Origin: Tannerellaceae bacterium
GTDB taxonomy: Bacteria > Bacteroidota > Bacteroidia > Bacteroidales > Tannerellaceae
Length of the DNA stretch: 12,639 bases
Reading direction: 5' to 3'
Assembly (NCBI GenBank): GCA_031279915.1
Contig: JAITHO010000204.1
Coordinates: forward strand, 1 to 12,639
In this document: positions 1 through 6,928 of the stretch, one piece after another
Numbering within the stretch: position 1 is the stretch's first letter
Layout of the letters: every line of letters begins with the position of its first letter
Position numbers and translations under genes: made by a program
The notes under the pieces: model-generated
What the model was told of the DNA's origin: nothing
Database searches by the model: none
What the model saw: the letters and a program-made list of their open reading frames with translations, nothing else

Positions 1-646
1 GAACGATGCCTCGGATCTTCTTCTTAAAAGCCGGAGCAACGGGAATCATCAAACGTCCGTCGCGTATCGTAGGCGATGCGTCTTTTTCCACCAAACCGGC
101 TTCCTGGGCTGATCGAAGTATGCCGCGAAGGCTGCGGGATATGCTCGCCGTTGTATCGGATATTTCGCGTCGGATACGCGAGAGGTCGGTTGAAGCTTCA
201 TCCTTTATCTGCCCCGACTTATCTAATATCCTTTCGGCGGCGGCGATGATCTTGGGAAACTGAGGGACATCGGTCGATAATTCTCCGAGAGCCCGATAGT
301 GAGGTTCCTCTCCGCCGAGGATGAATCCAACAACGTTGCGGATGGAGCCGAGCGATCTGCGCAGATCGTGTAGCTCCTCTGCATCGAGGAATGTCCCCTC
401 AGGACGGATCCTCCTGAGCGACGAACGCATGTCATAGAATCCGGAGGACGGAAACTCGCGGTCGCTCTGCAAAATCCCAACAAACTCGGATGTTTCGTCT
501 AAGCGACGCGATACCGTCCTAAAATCGGAGCTGAACGATAGCTCTGCAATCCTGTCTCGCCCAAGCGAACTCAAGCACTTTTCTGCTAAGAGCGCACGCA
601 GCTTATCGAACCCAATCTTTTGCTCAAAGTTGTGAGGTGAAAGCAT
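1..646 (-). CDS. mutS2: Endonuclease/ATPase MutS2, N-terminal part (runs off the left edge)
   Basis: The minus strand is open from an ATG at 646 to the window edge, giving 215 codons of the N-terminus of a MutS2-type protein. It starts MLSPHNFEQKIGFDKLR. Near its end it has the family signature RDGRLMIPV followed by a KKKIRGIV-like run (residues about 190-215), which precedes the clamp and ATPase core in MutS2. The Walker ATPase and C-terminal Smr nuclease domains would lie outside the window. MutS2 proteins lack the mismatch-recognition domain of MutS; family roles include suppressing homologous recombination by acting on branched DNA and, in some bacteria, splitting collided ribosomes. Which applies here cannot be told. 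The start is preceded by AT-rich sequence without a clear Shine-Dalgarno motif, as is usual in Bacteroidota. The PDZ gene ends 70 nt upstream on the same strand, so co-transcription is possible. Confidence 0.93.
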   Translation of the reverse strand, partial: MLSPHNFEQKIGFDKLRALLAEKCLSSLGRDRIAELSFSSDFRTVSRRLDETSEFVGILQSDREFPSSGFYDMRSSLRRIRPEGTFLDAEELHDLRRSLGSIRNVVGFILGGEEPHYRALGELSTDVPQFPKIIAAAERILDKSGQIKDEASTDLSRIRREISDTTASISRSLRGILRSAQEAGLVEKDASPTIRDGRLMIPVAPAFKKKIRGIV

Positions 647-716
647 AATCAATAATTTATGTTACAATCAATCTAAAGGTTTCGGCTAAATCCATGCATC
701 TCATGAGGCCAACGGG

Positions 717-2138
717 CTATTTTATCTCAACCGTAGTCTCTGTATGAATAGCCGGACGTATCATCACCTCGCTGCGCGTTCGACCGCGACGAACATTGAG
801 CGTGCAGGAATTTGTTCCCGAAGGGCTCATGTACGGAGCGAACTTATACAGATAAGCGAAAGCCGTCATGTTGTACGGATTCTGGATCGCATCCAAAACC
901 TGAACGTATTTCAATTTATCCCAGTGCATGCACTGCTTGAATCCATTTGCATCCGTGAAAACGGTTGCCTCGTCTCGCAGCGGCATTGTATTAGCGATAA
1001 ATTGCTTGTATGCAGCCGTAAATTCCTCGGCGGTATGCTCCAAGCTCTGGTTATCTATCTTCTCGATCACGTCGCGGATACGTATGCCTGCAGCGTGAGC
1101 CGGCGAATTTAAATCAACGCTCATCACCGTCGACAGGTTATTTATGTCATAACTGATGCCCGTATAATTAAAAGACTTCATAGAAACCAAAAACTGTACG
1201 TTGCGGGTATACTTCACGTAGGGAAACTGCATGCACAGAAGCGGGATGTGGCTCTGGGCGTAAGTTTCAAGCCGAAATGGAGCCGACAGAAGTTCGTTGG
1301 CCTCAGCTTCCCACAAAATCCGTCCGGGCTTGATGCGTTTGTCAACAAGCCTCAGCCCGAGCTGAAGCAGATACTCTGCCTCCGATTCAGGCACTCCCTG
1401 TTCGAGGAAGGGGAAGCTTTCCATGCGGCTCAAAGCAAAGTCGTATCGGTAAACGGATTGCTTGTTCTTAGCCGCGATGCTCGATTTGCGGTAGTTGGGG
1501 TTCCTGTTGTACGAATAAAAAGTCTCAATCACAACATCAGGGTTGTATGCTCTAAAGGATAGGCCCTTCTTCTTAAATTCCTTCTCGATTGCGGCATTGA
1601 TAACCGTTTCTAACCTGGCATTGGCCTCATCCACCGGCGCGAAGGCGAAGTATGTGAATCGGCTGAGATCAACCGTATCCGCCGTTATGCCTGTTTTGAA
1701 CGGACAGATAAATACCCTTTCGCTCGTGTTCTCTGGGCTGTACATTGAGAAGGCAATGGCAAGCTGATCTTCGGAAATGGCATCCGTGCGCTTGCAATCC
1801 TTTGCCACAGTTACCATCCTTGCAGTGTCAGACAGGCTCCTCAATCGCAGGATAACCGCGTTCTTGCCGTCGGGATTCATCATCGCTGTGAGTTCAGGCG
1901 GCGTCATCTCTGCGGTAGATATTCCTTCAATAGCTTCAATAATATCAAAAAGCTTGACTCCAGCTTTCTCCGCAGGAGAGTAAGGATAAATCTTCGTCAC
2001 CACAGGTTTACCCTTTCCCCAATTAAGCGATCGGCTGATGTCATACGTAAAGCCAAGACGGCATATTACTGGATTTTGGCTGAGCGCCCCCAAGGACAGC
2101 ATTGTGAGCGCTGAAATTGTAAGTATAAGTTGCTTCAT
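717..2138 (-). CDS. Exported protein with two PDZ-like segments flanking a DUF4136-like core
   Basis: This 473-residue protein begins with a signal peptide (residues 1-20, MKQLILTISALTMLSLGALS). No cysteine follows directly, so it is probably periplasmic or exported rather than a lipoprotein. Residues about 37-101 form a PDZ-like domain (PVVTKIYPYSPAEKAGVKLFD). Residues about 141-308 resemble DUF4136: a strand ending in VDLSRFTYFAF, an amphipathic helix, KKGLSFRAYNPDVVIETFY, then GRILWEAEANELL and a closing MQFPY. Residues 321-380 hold a second PDZ core (VDLNSPAHAAGIRIRD), with its last strands apparently near 442-462 after an insertion. No protease motif such as GNSGG is visible, so a binding or scaffolding role is more likely than catalysis. 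The gene ends 70 nt before mutS2 on the same strand, and the 13-unit repeat array lies just upstream of its start. The domain calls are from pattern reading; the function is unknown. Confidence 0.85.
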   Translation of the reverse strand: MKQLILTISALTMLSLGALSQNPVICRLGFTYDISRSLNWGKGKPVVTKIYPYSPAEKAGVKLFDIIEAIEGISTAEMTPPELTAMMNPDGKNAVILRLRSLSDTARMVTVAKDCKRTDAISEDQLAIAFSMYSPENTSERVFICPFKTGITADTVDLSRFTYFAFAPVDEANARLETVINAAIEKEFKKKGLSFRAYNPDVVIETFYSYNRNPNYRKSSIAAKNKQSVYRYDFALSRMESFPFLEQGVPESEAEYLLQLGLRLVDKRIKPGRILWEAEANELLSAPFRLETYAQSHIPLLCMQFPYVKYTRNVQFLVSMKSFNYTGISYDINNLSTVMSVDLNSPAHAAGIRIRDVIEKIDNQSLEHTAEEFTAAYKQFIANTMPLRDEATVFTDANGFKQCMHWDKLKYVQVLDAIQNPYNMTAFAYLYKFAPYMSPSGTNSCTLNVRRGRTRSEVMIRPAIHTETTVEIK

Positions 2139-2254
2139 GGTTTATACATGTTTATTTAGGAAAAATTATTGAGTGCACGAAAATACGAATTATTCCGAAA
2201 AATAATCAGCCCCGCCAGCCTCCAATCCTCCTCCCCCGCACACGAAATCACCCA
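2139..2254. other. Gene-free leader between the PDZ gene start and the repeat array
   Basis: This stretch separates the start of the PDZ gene (minus strand) from the first repeat dyad. Positions 2139-2210 are AT-rich. Positions 2211-2260 are strikingly C-rich on the plus strand, hence G-rich on the strand that would be transcribed into the PDZ gene. I found no promoter that fits the Bacteroidota consensus well. A TATTTTCG on the minus strand near 2180-2190 resembles a -7 box, but it has no -33 partner at the right distance. Confidence 0.4.
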
Positions 2255-2767
2255 ATCCCCGGACGGAGTTCAGTCCATTTCGGAAAACAGAGCCAAACCC
2301 CGGACGGAGTTCAGCCCATTTCAGGAAAAAGAGCCAAACTCCGGACGGAGTTCATCCCATTTCAGAAAAACCACCCAAACTCCGGACGGAGTTCAGTCCA
2401 TTTCGGGAAAAAGAGCCAAACTCCGGACGGAGTTCATCTCATTTTCGGAAAAACAGCCCAAACCCCGGACGGAGTTCATCTCATTTTCGGAAAAACAGCC
2501 CAAACTCCGGACGGAGTTCATCCCATTTTCAGAAAAACAGCCCAAACTCCGGACGGAGTTCATCCCATTTTCGGAAAAACAGCCAAACTCCGAACGGAGT
2601 TTAGTCCATTTTCGGAAAAATAGCCCAAACTCCGTCCGGAGTTCATCCCATTTTCGGAAAAACAGCCCAAACTCCGTCCGGAGTTCATCCCATTTCGAAA
2701 AAACAAGCCAAACCCCGGACGGAGTTCATCCCATTTCGGAAAAACAAGCCCAACTCCGTCCGGAGTT
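2255..2767. repeat. 13-unit tandem array of 41-42 bp repeats, each with a 16-bp dyad core
   Basis: Thirteen copies of the 16-bp core AACTCCGGACGGAGTT or a variant start at 2255, 2296, 2337, 2378, 2419, 2461, 2503, 2545, 2586, 2628, 2670, 2711 and 2752. Steps are 41 or 42 bp. The core is a dyad of two 7-bp arms (AACTCCG, CGGAGTT) around two bases: GA in units 1-8 and 12, AA in unit 9, and TC in units 10, 11 and 13. The 25-26 bp between cores is also conserved (CATCCCATTTTCGGAAAAAC) and contains a second small dyad, TTTTCGGAAAA, roughly midway between cores. The array fills the gap between a terminator (right) and the PDZ gene (left). A TTG-started open frame crosses it, but its repeat peptide changes register several times (PDGV, LRTEF, SVRSSS), which argues against coding. 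Confidence 0.95.
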
Positions 2768-2824
2768 CAGACTCTTCCATGAAAATTATATGCAGCGATG
2801 CTCAATGTTGGCATGAAATGAAGC

Positions 2825-2861
2825 AAAAGAAAAGGCCCCAGCAAACTTCAAACTGGGGCCT
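2825..2861 (-). terminator. Rho-independent terminator of the DUF4469 gene
   Basis: The 9-bp perfect stem AGGCCCCAG / CTGGGGCCT (2833-2841 with 2853-2861) encloses an 11-nt loop. Read on the minus strand, it is followed by TTTCTTTTG, a U-rich tail. It lies about 55 nt past the stop codon of the minus-strand DUF4469 gene and before the repeat array, so it should end that transcript and insulate the array and PDZ gene from it. The plus-strand side is A-rich, so it works in one direction. Confidence 0.85.
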
Positions 2862-2916
2862 AAACAAAAACAAATGAAAGCATTAAAGCTAAACGTAAAA
2901 AAAATATCGTTCTATC

Positions 2917-3354
2917 CTAACGCTCCTCACAACTAACAATATTCTTATAGTCAATAACCCTGTGATGCTTCAACAAATTAGTGCCTGAATATCGGGTAAC
3001 TATCCGCAGGATGTAGGAACCTTGAGGCAAGTCGTTCGGAACCTGAGCATGAAGCAATGCCCGCTCGTTGATACTGATGAGAGGCGAGGATGCAAAGGGA
3101 GCGCGCTTCCTTGTTTTGGGAACAAAGAAAACTCCAAGACCTTCCTCATCGTCGGGAGTGACTTTGATGCGAGTGCCTGTGATGCGAATCTCGCGGCCCG
3201 GAACAAGAAGGTCGGCCCGTTCGCTGAGGATATCAACCACGGCGTCAACGAAGGCTTCGCTGGGCTGAGCTATTATCTTCTTTGGGGGCGGGGAATTATT
3301 TACATAAGACGCTGGCGGCGGTACGTAATATTCCGGTCTGTTCTTGTCTGTCAT
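2917..3354 (-). CDS. Small DUF4469-domain protein without the usual HU-like N-terminal domain
   Basis: The 145-residue product has a short proline-rich head (residues 1-30: PEYYVPPPASY, SPPPKK). Residues about 32-142 match the DUF4469 / Ig-like module found in many Bacteroidota proteins: LLVPGREIRITGTRIKV (49-65), GVFFV (74-78), LPQGSYILRIVTRYSG (109-124) and LLKHHRVIDY (128-137). In relatives this module usually follows an HU-like DNA-binding domain. Here an in-frame TAG lies five codons upstream of the start ATG, so the N-terminal domain is really absent from this frame. There is no signal peptide, which fits a cytoplasmic location. It is transcribed alone, divergently from the DUF1080 gene, and ends at a clear terminator. 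The function is unknown; protein-protein contact through the Ig-like fold is only a guess. Confidence 0.8.
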   Translation of the reverse strand: MTDKNRPEYYVPPPASYVNNSPPPKKIIAQPSEAFVDAVVDILSERADLLVPGREIRITGTRIKVTPDDEEGLGVFFVPKTRKRAPFASSPLISINERALLHAQVPNDLPQGSYILRIVTRYSGTNLLKHHRVIDYKNIVSCEER

Positions 3355-3487
3355 TACTGTTGTGCGCTATTATTTTTTGTGAATAATATATATGGTAGGG
3401 ATCATTTGAATTTTAACGGCGTAAAGTAAGTTGGTAAAAATCATTCTTGCAAGATGCATGAAATGTTTTTTTTCAACAATAAGCTCC

Positions 3488-3517
3488 CTTGCCGTTTCGA
3501 ATTAATACTTATCTTCG
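3488..3517 (+). promoter_or_regulatory. Candidate Bacteroidota promoter for the DUF1080 gene
   Basis: CTTG (3488-3491) is followed after 18 nt by TATCTTCG (3510-3517). This resembles the Bacteroidota -33 (TTTG) and -7 (TAnnTTTG) elements, with one mismatch in each. It lies 34 nt upstream of the chosen ATG at 3552, leaving a short leader. The same TTG / 18 nt / TATCTT layout occurs before lpxD. Confidence 0.45.
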
Positions 3518-3551
3518 GGCCGTAATAATACTAATAAATATTTATTCCAAA

Positions 3552-4277
3552 ATGAAGACAAGTTTATTTATTGCAACGCTGATGCTCATGACGGGCGTGG
3601 CGACTGTAAGCGGTCAGAAAAATAACGAACTGACCCCAAGAGAAAAGAGCGAAGGCTGGGAATTACTCTTCGATGGTAAGAACTTCGACGGCTGGCGCAA
3701 ATGTAATGCTACGGGAATGCCGGCCAACTGGTCGGTTGACGAAGATGCAATGAAGGTGGCTCGCGGCGAAACCGCCGGCAGAGGGCAAGACGGCGACATA
3801 TTGTTTGCCGCACGCAAATACTCCAACTTTGAGTTGAGCATAGATTGGAAGATAGAAAAGGAAGGGAACTCCGGCATTTTCTATTATGTGGTTGAATATC
3901 CAGGCAAACCTATTTACTACGCAGCCCCGGAGGTACAGGTTTTGGATAATTGGTACGCAGGAGATACGCGGTTGACCAACCATTTGGCAGGATCGCTATA
4001 CGATATGCTGCCTGCGCTGCCCCAAAATGCTCGTCCGGCCGGAGAATGGAACAACATCGTAATACGAGTAAAAGACGGACATGCAGTTCATATCCAGAAC
4101 GGAACGAAAGTATGCGAATATACGCTCTGGACTCCGGAATGGTATGCAATGGTGGCCAAAAGCAAGTTCAAAGACTGGGAAGGCTTCAAAGAAGGACCCG
4201 CCAAAGAAGGCTACATCGGCCTGCAGGATCACGGTTACAACTGCTGGTTCAGAAACATTAAGATTCGCCCTCTCTGA
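3552..4277 (+). CDS. Secreted DUF1080 (3-keto-disaccharide hydrolase family) protein
   Basis: This 241-residue protein has a signal peptide (MKTSLFIATLMLMTGVATVSG, likely cut near residue 21) and a single concanavalin-like jelly-roll domain of the DUF1080 / 3-keto-disaccharide hydrolase family. Hallmarks are LLFDGKNFDGW (38-48), an SGIFY strand (107-111), PEVQVLDN (126-133), GYIGLQDHG (220-228) and WFRNIKIRPL (232-241) as the last strand. Characterised relatives act on 3-keto-glycosides, but the family is broad and the substrate here is unknown. I chose the ATG at 3552 over one at 3489 because only it puts the signal peptide at the N-terminus, and because the candidate promoter lies between the two. 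The cell location is probably periplasm or surface. No sugar-oxidoreductase or SusCD partner is nearby, so it appears to be a lone gene. Confidence 0.9.
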   Translation: MKTSLFIATLMLMTGVATVSGQKNNELTPREKSEGWELLFDGKNFDGWRKCNATGMPANWSVDEDAMKVARGETAGRGQDGDILFAARKYSNFELSIDWKIEKEGNSGIFYYVVEYPGKPIYYAAPEVQVLDNWYAGDTRLTNHLAGSLYDMLPALPQNARPAGEWNNIVIRVKDGHAVHIQNGTKVCEYTLWTPEWYAMVAKSKFKDWEGFKEGPAKEGYIGLQDHGYNCWFRNIKIRPL

Positions 4278-4477
4278 AATCAAGAATTAATCTGAGACAA
4301 TTCATCTATAAATAAAGGAACTTCTAATAGTTATCTTTTTCAAGGCTTGCGACGACATCTTAAACTGAGTTTACTTTAGTACATGAGCATTTTGCCAACA
4401 GAGCGTAACGCCTAAAAAGCAATCATTAGAACATCCCATAATAAATCTCAAAACTAATTCATCAGCATGCAATATCC

Positions 4478-4504
4478 GAAGGGGCTAAAGGCCCCTTCTT
4501 TTTT
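4478..4504 (+). terminator. Rho-independent terminator upstream of purM
   Basis: The perfect 8-bp stem GAAGGGGC / GCCCCTTC (4478-4485 with 4491-4498) has a 5-nt loop. It runs directly into TTCTTTTTT on the plus strand. It would stop transcripts arriving from the DUF1080 gene, whose stop codon is 200 nt upstream, and separates that gene from the purM-prfA unit. Confidence 0.88.
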
Positions 4505-4619
4505 GGAGATGCAGTTGATGAGCCAATTAAAGGCTGAACATCAGAGCCCGAAGGAATGTCGAGGCCGACAGCAAGCCTTTCTTGCTTTGGGCAGCCGCCC
4601 TCAATTAAACTCTAATGCC

Positions 4620-4627
4620 TATCTTTG
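4620..4627 (+). promoter_or_regulatory. Possible -7 element of the purM promoter
   Basis: TATCTTTG matches the Bacteroidota -7 consensus TAnnTTTG exactly and lies 35 nt before the purM ATG, downstream of the terminator. No good -33 TTTG is seen at the expected 18-21 nt spacing (the nearest ends at 4589, 30 nt away), so the call is weak. Confidence 0.35.
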
Positions 4628-4662
4628 CCGCACTAATAATAGGCAAACAAAATAATCGTACA

Positions 4663-5832
4663 ATGACCCAACGTTATGACCGGCGTGGAGTATCAGCATC
4701 CAAAGAAGATGTTCATCGCGCTATCAGAGACATAGACAAGGGACTTTTCCCCAAAGCTTTTTGCAAAATCGTTCCGGACTTCATAGGAGGCGATCCCGCG
4801 TTTTGCAACGTGATGCACGCCGACGGAGCCGGAACAAAATCATCCTTAGCATACGTGTACTGGCGCGAAACGGGCGACCTCTCCGTTTGGCAAGGCATAG
4901 CACAAGATTCGCTGATTATGAATGTTGACGACCTCGCCTGCGTGGGAGCTACCGGCCCTATTCTTATATCCTCAACAATCGGGCGCAACAAGAGGCTCAT
5001 CCCTGGCGAAGTAATATCAGCGCTGATCAATGCCGTTAACGATCTGGCTGAAAACTTATGCCGCCTGGGCATAGATTGCTACGTTACGGGAGGAGAAACC
5101 GCTGATGTGGGCGACTTGGTGCGCACCGTAATCGTAGATTCCACAGTCTGCTGCCGCATGAGGCGAGACAAAGTGGTAGACAACGCACGTATTAGCGGAG
5201 GCGATATAATCGTAGGATTATCTTCAACAGGTCAGGCCATATACGAGTCCGCGCCCAACAGCGGGATGGGAAGTAACGGCCTGACGTCGGCCCGCCATGA
5301 TTTGTTTAGCAAAATTATAGCCGACAAATACCCCGAAAGCTACGACCAGGGAATATCTCCGGAGCTGGTTTATTCAGGCAGCTTCCTTCCCACCTCAGTA
5401 GCCAACGGATTGCTGCCCGACCTTGGACGGGCAACGCTTTCTCCAACCCGCACTTATGCCCCCATCATCCGCAAGATGCTGGATACGGTCGGACGGGATA
5501 AGATTCACGGAATGGTACACTGCACCGGCGGCGGGCAAACCAAAATCATGCGCTTTGTAGATAATATGCGGGTAGTGAAGAACAACCTCTTCCCCGTTCC
5601 GCCTCTTTTCCGTACTATAATGGAACAAAGCGGAGCAGACGAACGCGAAATGTATTCGGTATTTAATATGGGACACAGGATGGAGGTATATGTCGAACCG
5701 GAGAATGCCGAAGAGATAATCGCTCTAAGTCGCAGCTTTGGAGTGGAGGCCCAAACCGTAGGATACGTAGAGAATGCCGATCGTAATGAGCTTATAATAG
5801 AGAGTGAGAAGGAGCGCATAGTTTATGTCTGA
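4663..5832 (+). CDS. purM: Phosphoribosylformylglycinamidine cyclo-ligase (AIR synthase), Bacteroidota type
   Basis: PurM closes the imidazole ring of AIR in purine synthesis, using ATP on formylglycinamidine ribonucleotide. The 389-residue product has the PurM/AIR-synthase fold with DGAGTKSS (54-61), AQDSLIMNVDDLACVGA (80-96), GGETAD (143-148), LSSTG (186-190), SNGLTSARH (204-212) and an HCTGGG loop in the C-terminal domain. It is longer than the roughly 345-residue enterobacterial enzyme and differs from it (for example GGETAD where GGETAEM is usual), as in the Bacteroides form. I chose the ATG at 4663; an upstream in-frame ATG at 4615 precedes the likely -7 box and adds an unconserved stretch. 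Its last 8 nt overlap prfA, so the two are probably translationally coupled. The annotation as a true PurM rather than only AIR-synthase-related is likely but rests on resemblance. Confidence 0.9.
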   Translation: MTQRYDRRGVSASKEDVHRAIRDIDKGLFPKAFCKIVPDFIGGDPAFCNVMHADGAGTKSSLAYVYWRETGDLSVWQGIAQDSLIMNVDDLACVGATGPILISSTIGRNKRLIPGEVISALINAVNDLAENLCRLGIDCYVTGGETADVGDLVRTVIVDSTVCCRMRRDKVVDNARISGGDIIVGLSSTGQAIYESAPNSGMGSNGLTSARHDLFSKIIADKYPESYDQGISPELVYSGSFLPTSVANGLLPDLGRATLSPTRTYAPIIRKMLDTVGRDKIHGMVHCTGGGQTKIMRFVDNMRVVKNNLFPVPPLFRTIMEQSGADEREMYSVFNMGHRMEVYVEPENAEEIIALSRSFGVEAQTVGYVENADRNELIIESEKERIVYV

Positions 5833-6907
5833 TACCATTCTGAGCCGACTCGACGGCTTGCTGTCCAAATTCGAGGAGATCCGAACGCTGATGGCCGACC
5901 CGAATGTTATCGCCGACATGAAGCGATTCGTTCGCTTGAGCAAGGAGTATCGTGATCTGGAGAAGATAATGGAAGCGAGAGCAGCCTACGTCAGGACGCT
6001 TCAAGTAATACGTGAAGCAGAGGAGCTACTCGCCTCCGAGCAAGATCCCGAAATGCGCCAGATGGCCCGCGAGGAACTTGATAATGGATCGGCGCGCATC
6101 CCTGCCCTTGAGGAAGAGATCAAGCTCCTACTCGTACCGGCCGATCCGCAAGACGGACGGAATGCTATCGTTGAAATCAGAAGCGGAACGGGAGGCGACG
6201 AGGCTTCTATCTTCGCCGGCGATCTCTTCCGCATGTACTCCAAATATTGCGACGCCAAGGGATGGAAAACCGAAGTGACTAACTACGCCGAAGGTACCGC
6301 CGGCGGATTTAAGGAAATTATCTTCACGGTTTCGGGCGAAAATGTCTACGGGACGATGAAGTACGAATCGGGCGTGCATCGCGTACAGCGAATCCCCCAA
6401 ACCGAGACCCAAGGTCGAGTGCATACCTCGGCGGCCACCGTTGCCGTACTCCCCGAAGCTGAAGAATTTGACGTGGAGATAAAAGAATCGGACATACGGA
6501 CGGATATCTTTTGCGCATCCGGACACGGAGGGCAGTCGGTTAATACCACTTACTCGGCAATTCGCCTGGTTCATATTCCAACAGGGATTACCGTACAGTG
6601 CCAGGATGAAAAGTCGCAGCTCAAAAACAAGGCCAAAGCAATGACCGAGCTGCGCACACGCATATATAATATGGAATACGCCAAATATCTTGACGATATC
6701 GCATCGAAACGGAAAACCATGGTTTCAACCGGCGACAGATCGGCCAAGATTCGCACCTACAACTATCCCCAGGGACGAATCACCGACCACAGAATTAATT
6801 ATACCATTTACAACCTGCCGGCCTTCGTTGATGGCGATATCCAAGACTGCATTGACCATCTTGTTGTTGCCGAAAACGCCGAACGGCTTAAAGAAGCTGA
6901 GCTCTAA
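5825..6907 (+). CDS. prfA: Peptide chain release factor 1
   Basis: RF1 recognises UAA and UAG stop codons and triggers peptide release. The 360-residue protein is of normal length. It has an N-terminal helical domain (1-100), the acidic GTGGDEASIF motif (121-130), the stop-codon-reading tripeptide of PxT form (PQT, 191-193, within RIPQTETQGRVHTSA) and the catalytic GGQ loop (235-237, within SGHGGQSVNTT). The PxT motif rather than SPF marks it as RF1 and not RF2. It starts inside the end of purM (ATG at 5825, purM stop at 5830-5832) and is followed 21 nt later by pyrF, so the three probably form one transcription unit. Confidence 0.97.
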   Translation: MSDTILSRLDGLLSKFEEIRTLMADPNVIADMKRFVRLSKEYRDLEKIMEARAAYVRTLQVIREAEELLASEQDPEMRQMAREELDNGSARIPALEEEIKLLLVPADPQDGRNAIVEIRSGTGGDEASIFAGDLFRMYSKYCDAKGWKTEVTNYAEGTAGGFKEIIFTVSGENVYGTMKYESGVHRVQRIPQTETQGRVHTSAATVAVLPEAEEFDVEIKESDIRTDIFCASGHGGQSVNTTYSAIRLVHIPTGITVQCQDEKSQLKNKAKAMTELRTRIYNMEYAKYLDDIASKRKTMVSTGDRSAKIRTYNYPQGRITDHRINYTIYNLPAFVDGDIQDCIDHLVVAENAERLKEAEL

Positions 6908-6928
6908 GCTCCATAACAATATATCCAG

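Larger units (their letters stand above)
4278..4662. other. Gene-free stretch between the DUF1080 gene and purM
   Basis: This 385-bp stretch has no convincing protein gene. A 62-codon open frame at 4467-4655 begins beside the terminator hairpin and runs through it, and its peptide has no recognisable pattern. The contents I can support are the terminator at 4478-4504 and a possible -7 element at 4620. The 200 bp between the DUF1080 stop codon and the terminator holds no tRNA-like fold that I can see. It could be a long 3' untranslated region or a small RNA gene. Confidence 0.5.

Noticed and set aside
2211..2262. G-rich stretch on the minus strand upstream of the PDZ gene as a G-quadruplex
   Set aside because: The G-runs are mostly of two, with irregular loops, so a stable quadruplex is not well supported.
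2255..2767. CRISPR array
   Set aside because: The period is only 41-42 bp and the sequence between the dyad cores is itself conserved from unit to unit, so there are no unique spacers. No cas genes are present.
2169..2816. 215-codon open frame across the left repeat array, read as a repetitive protein
   Set aside because: It needs a TTG start with no promoter or ribosome site. The 41-bp steps shift the reading frame, so the repeat peptide changes register several times (PDGVQSI, LRTEFI, SVRSSSH). It stays open because the repeat lacks stops, not because coding is conserved.
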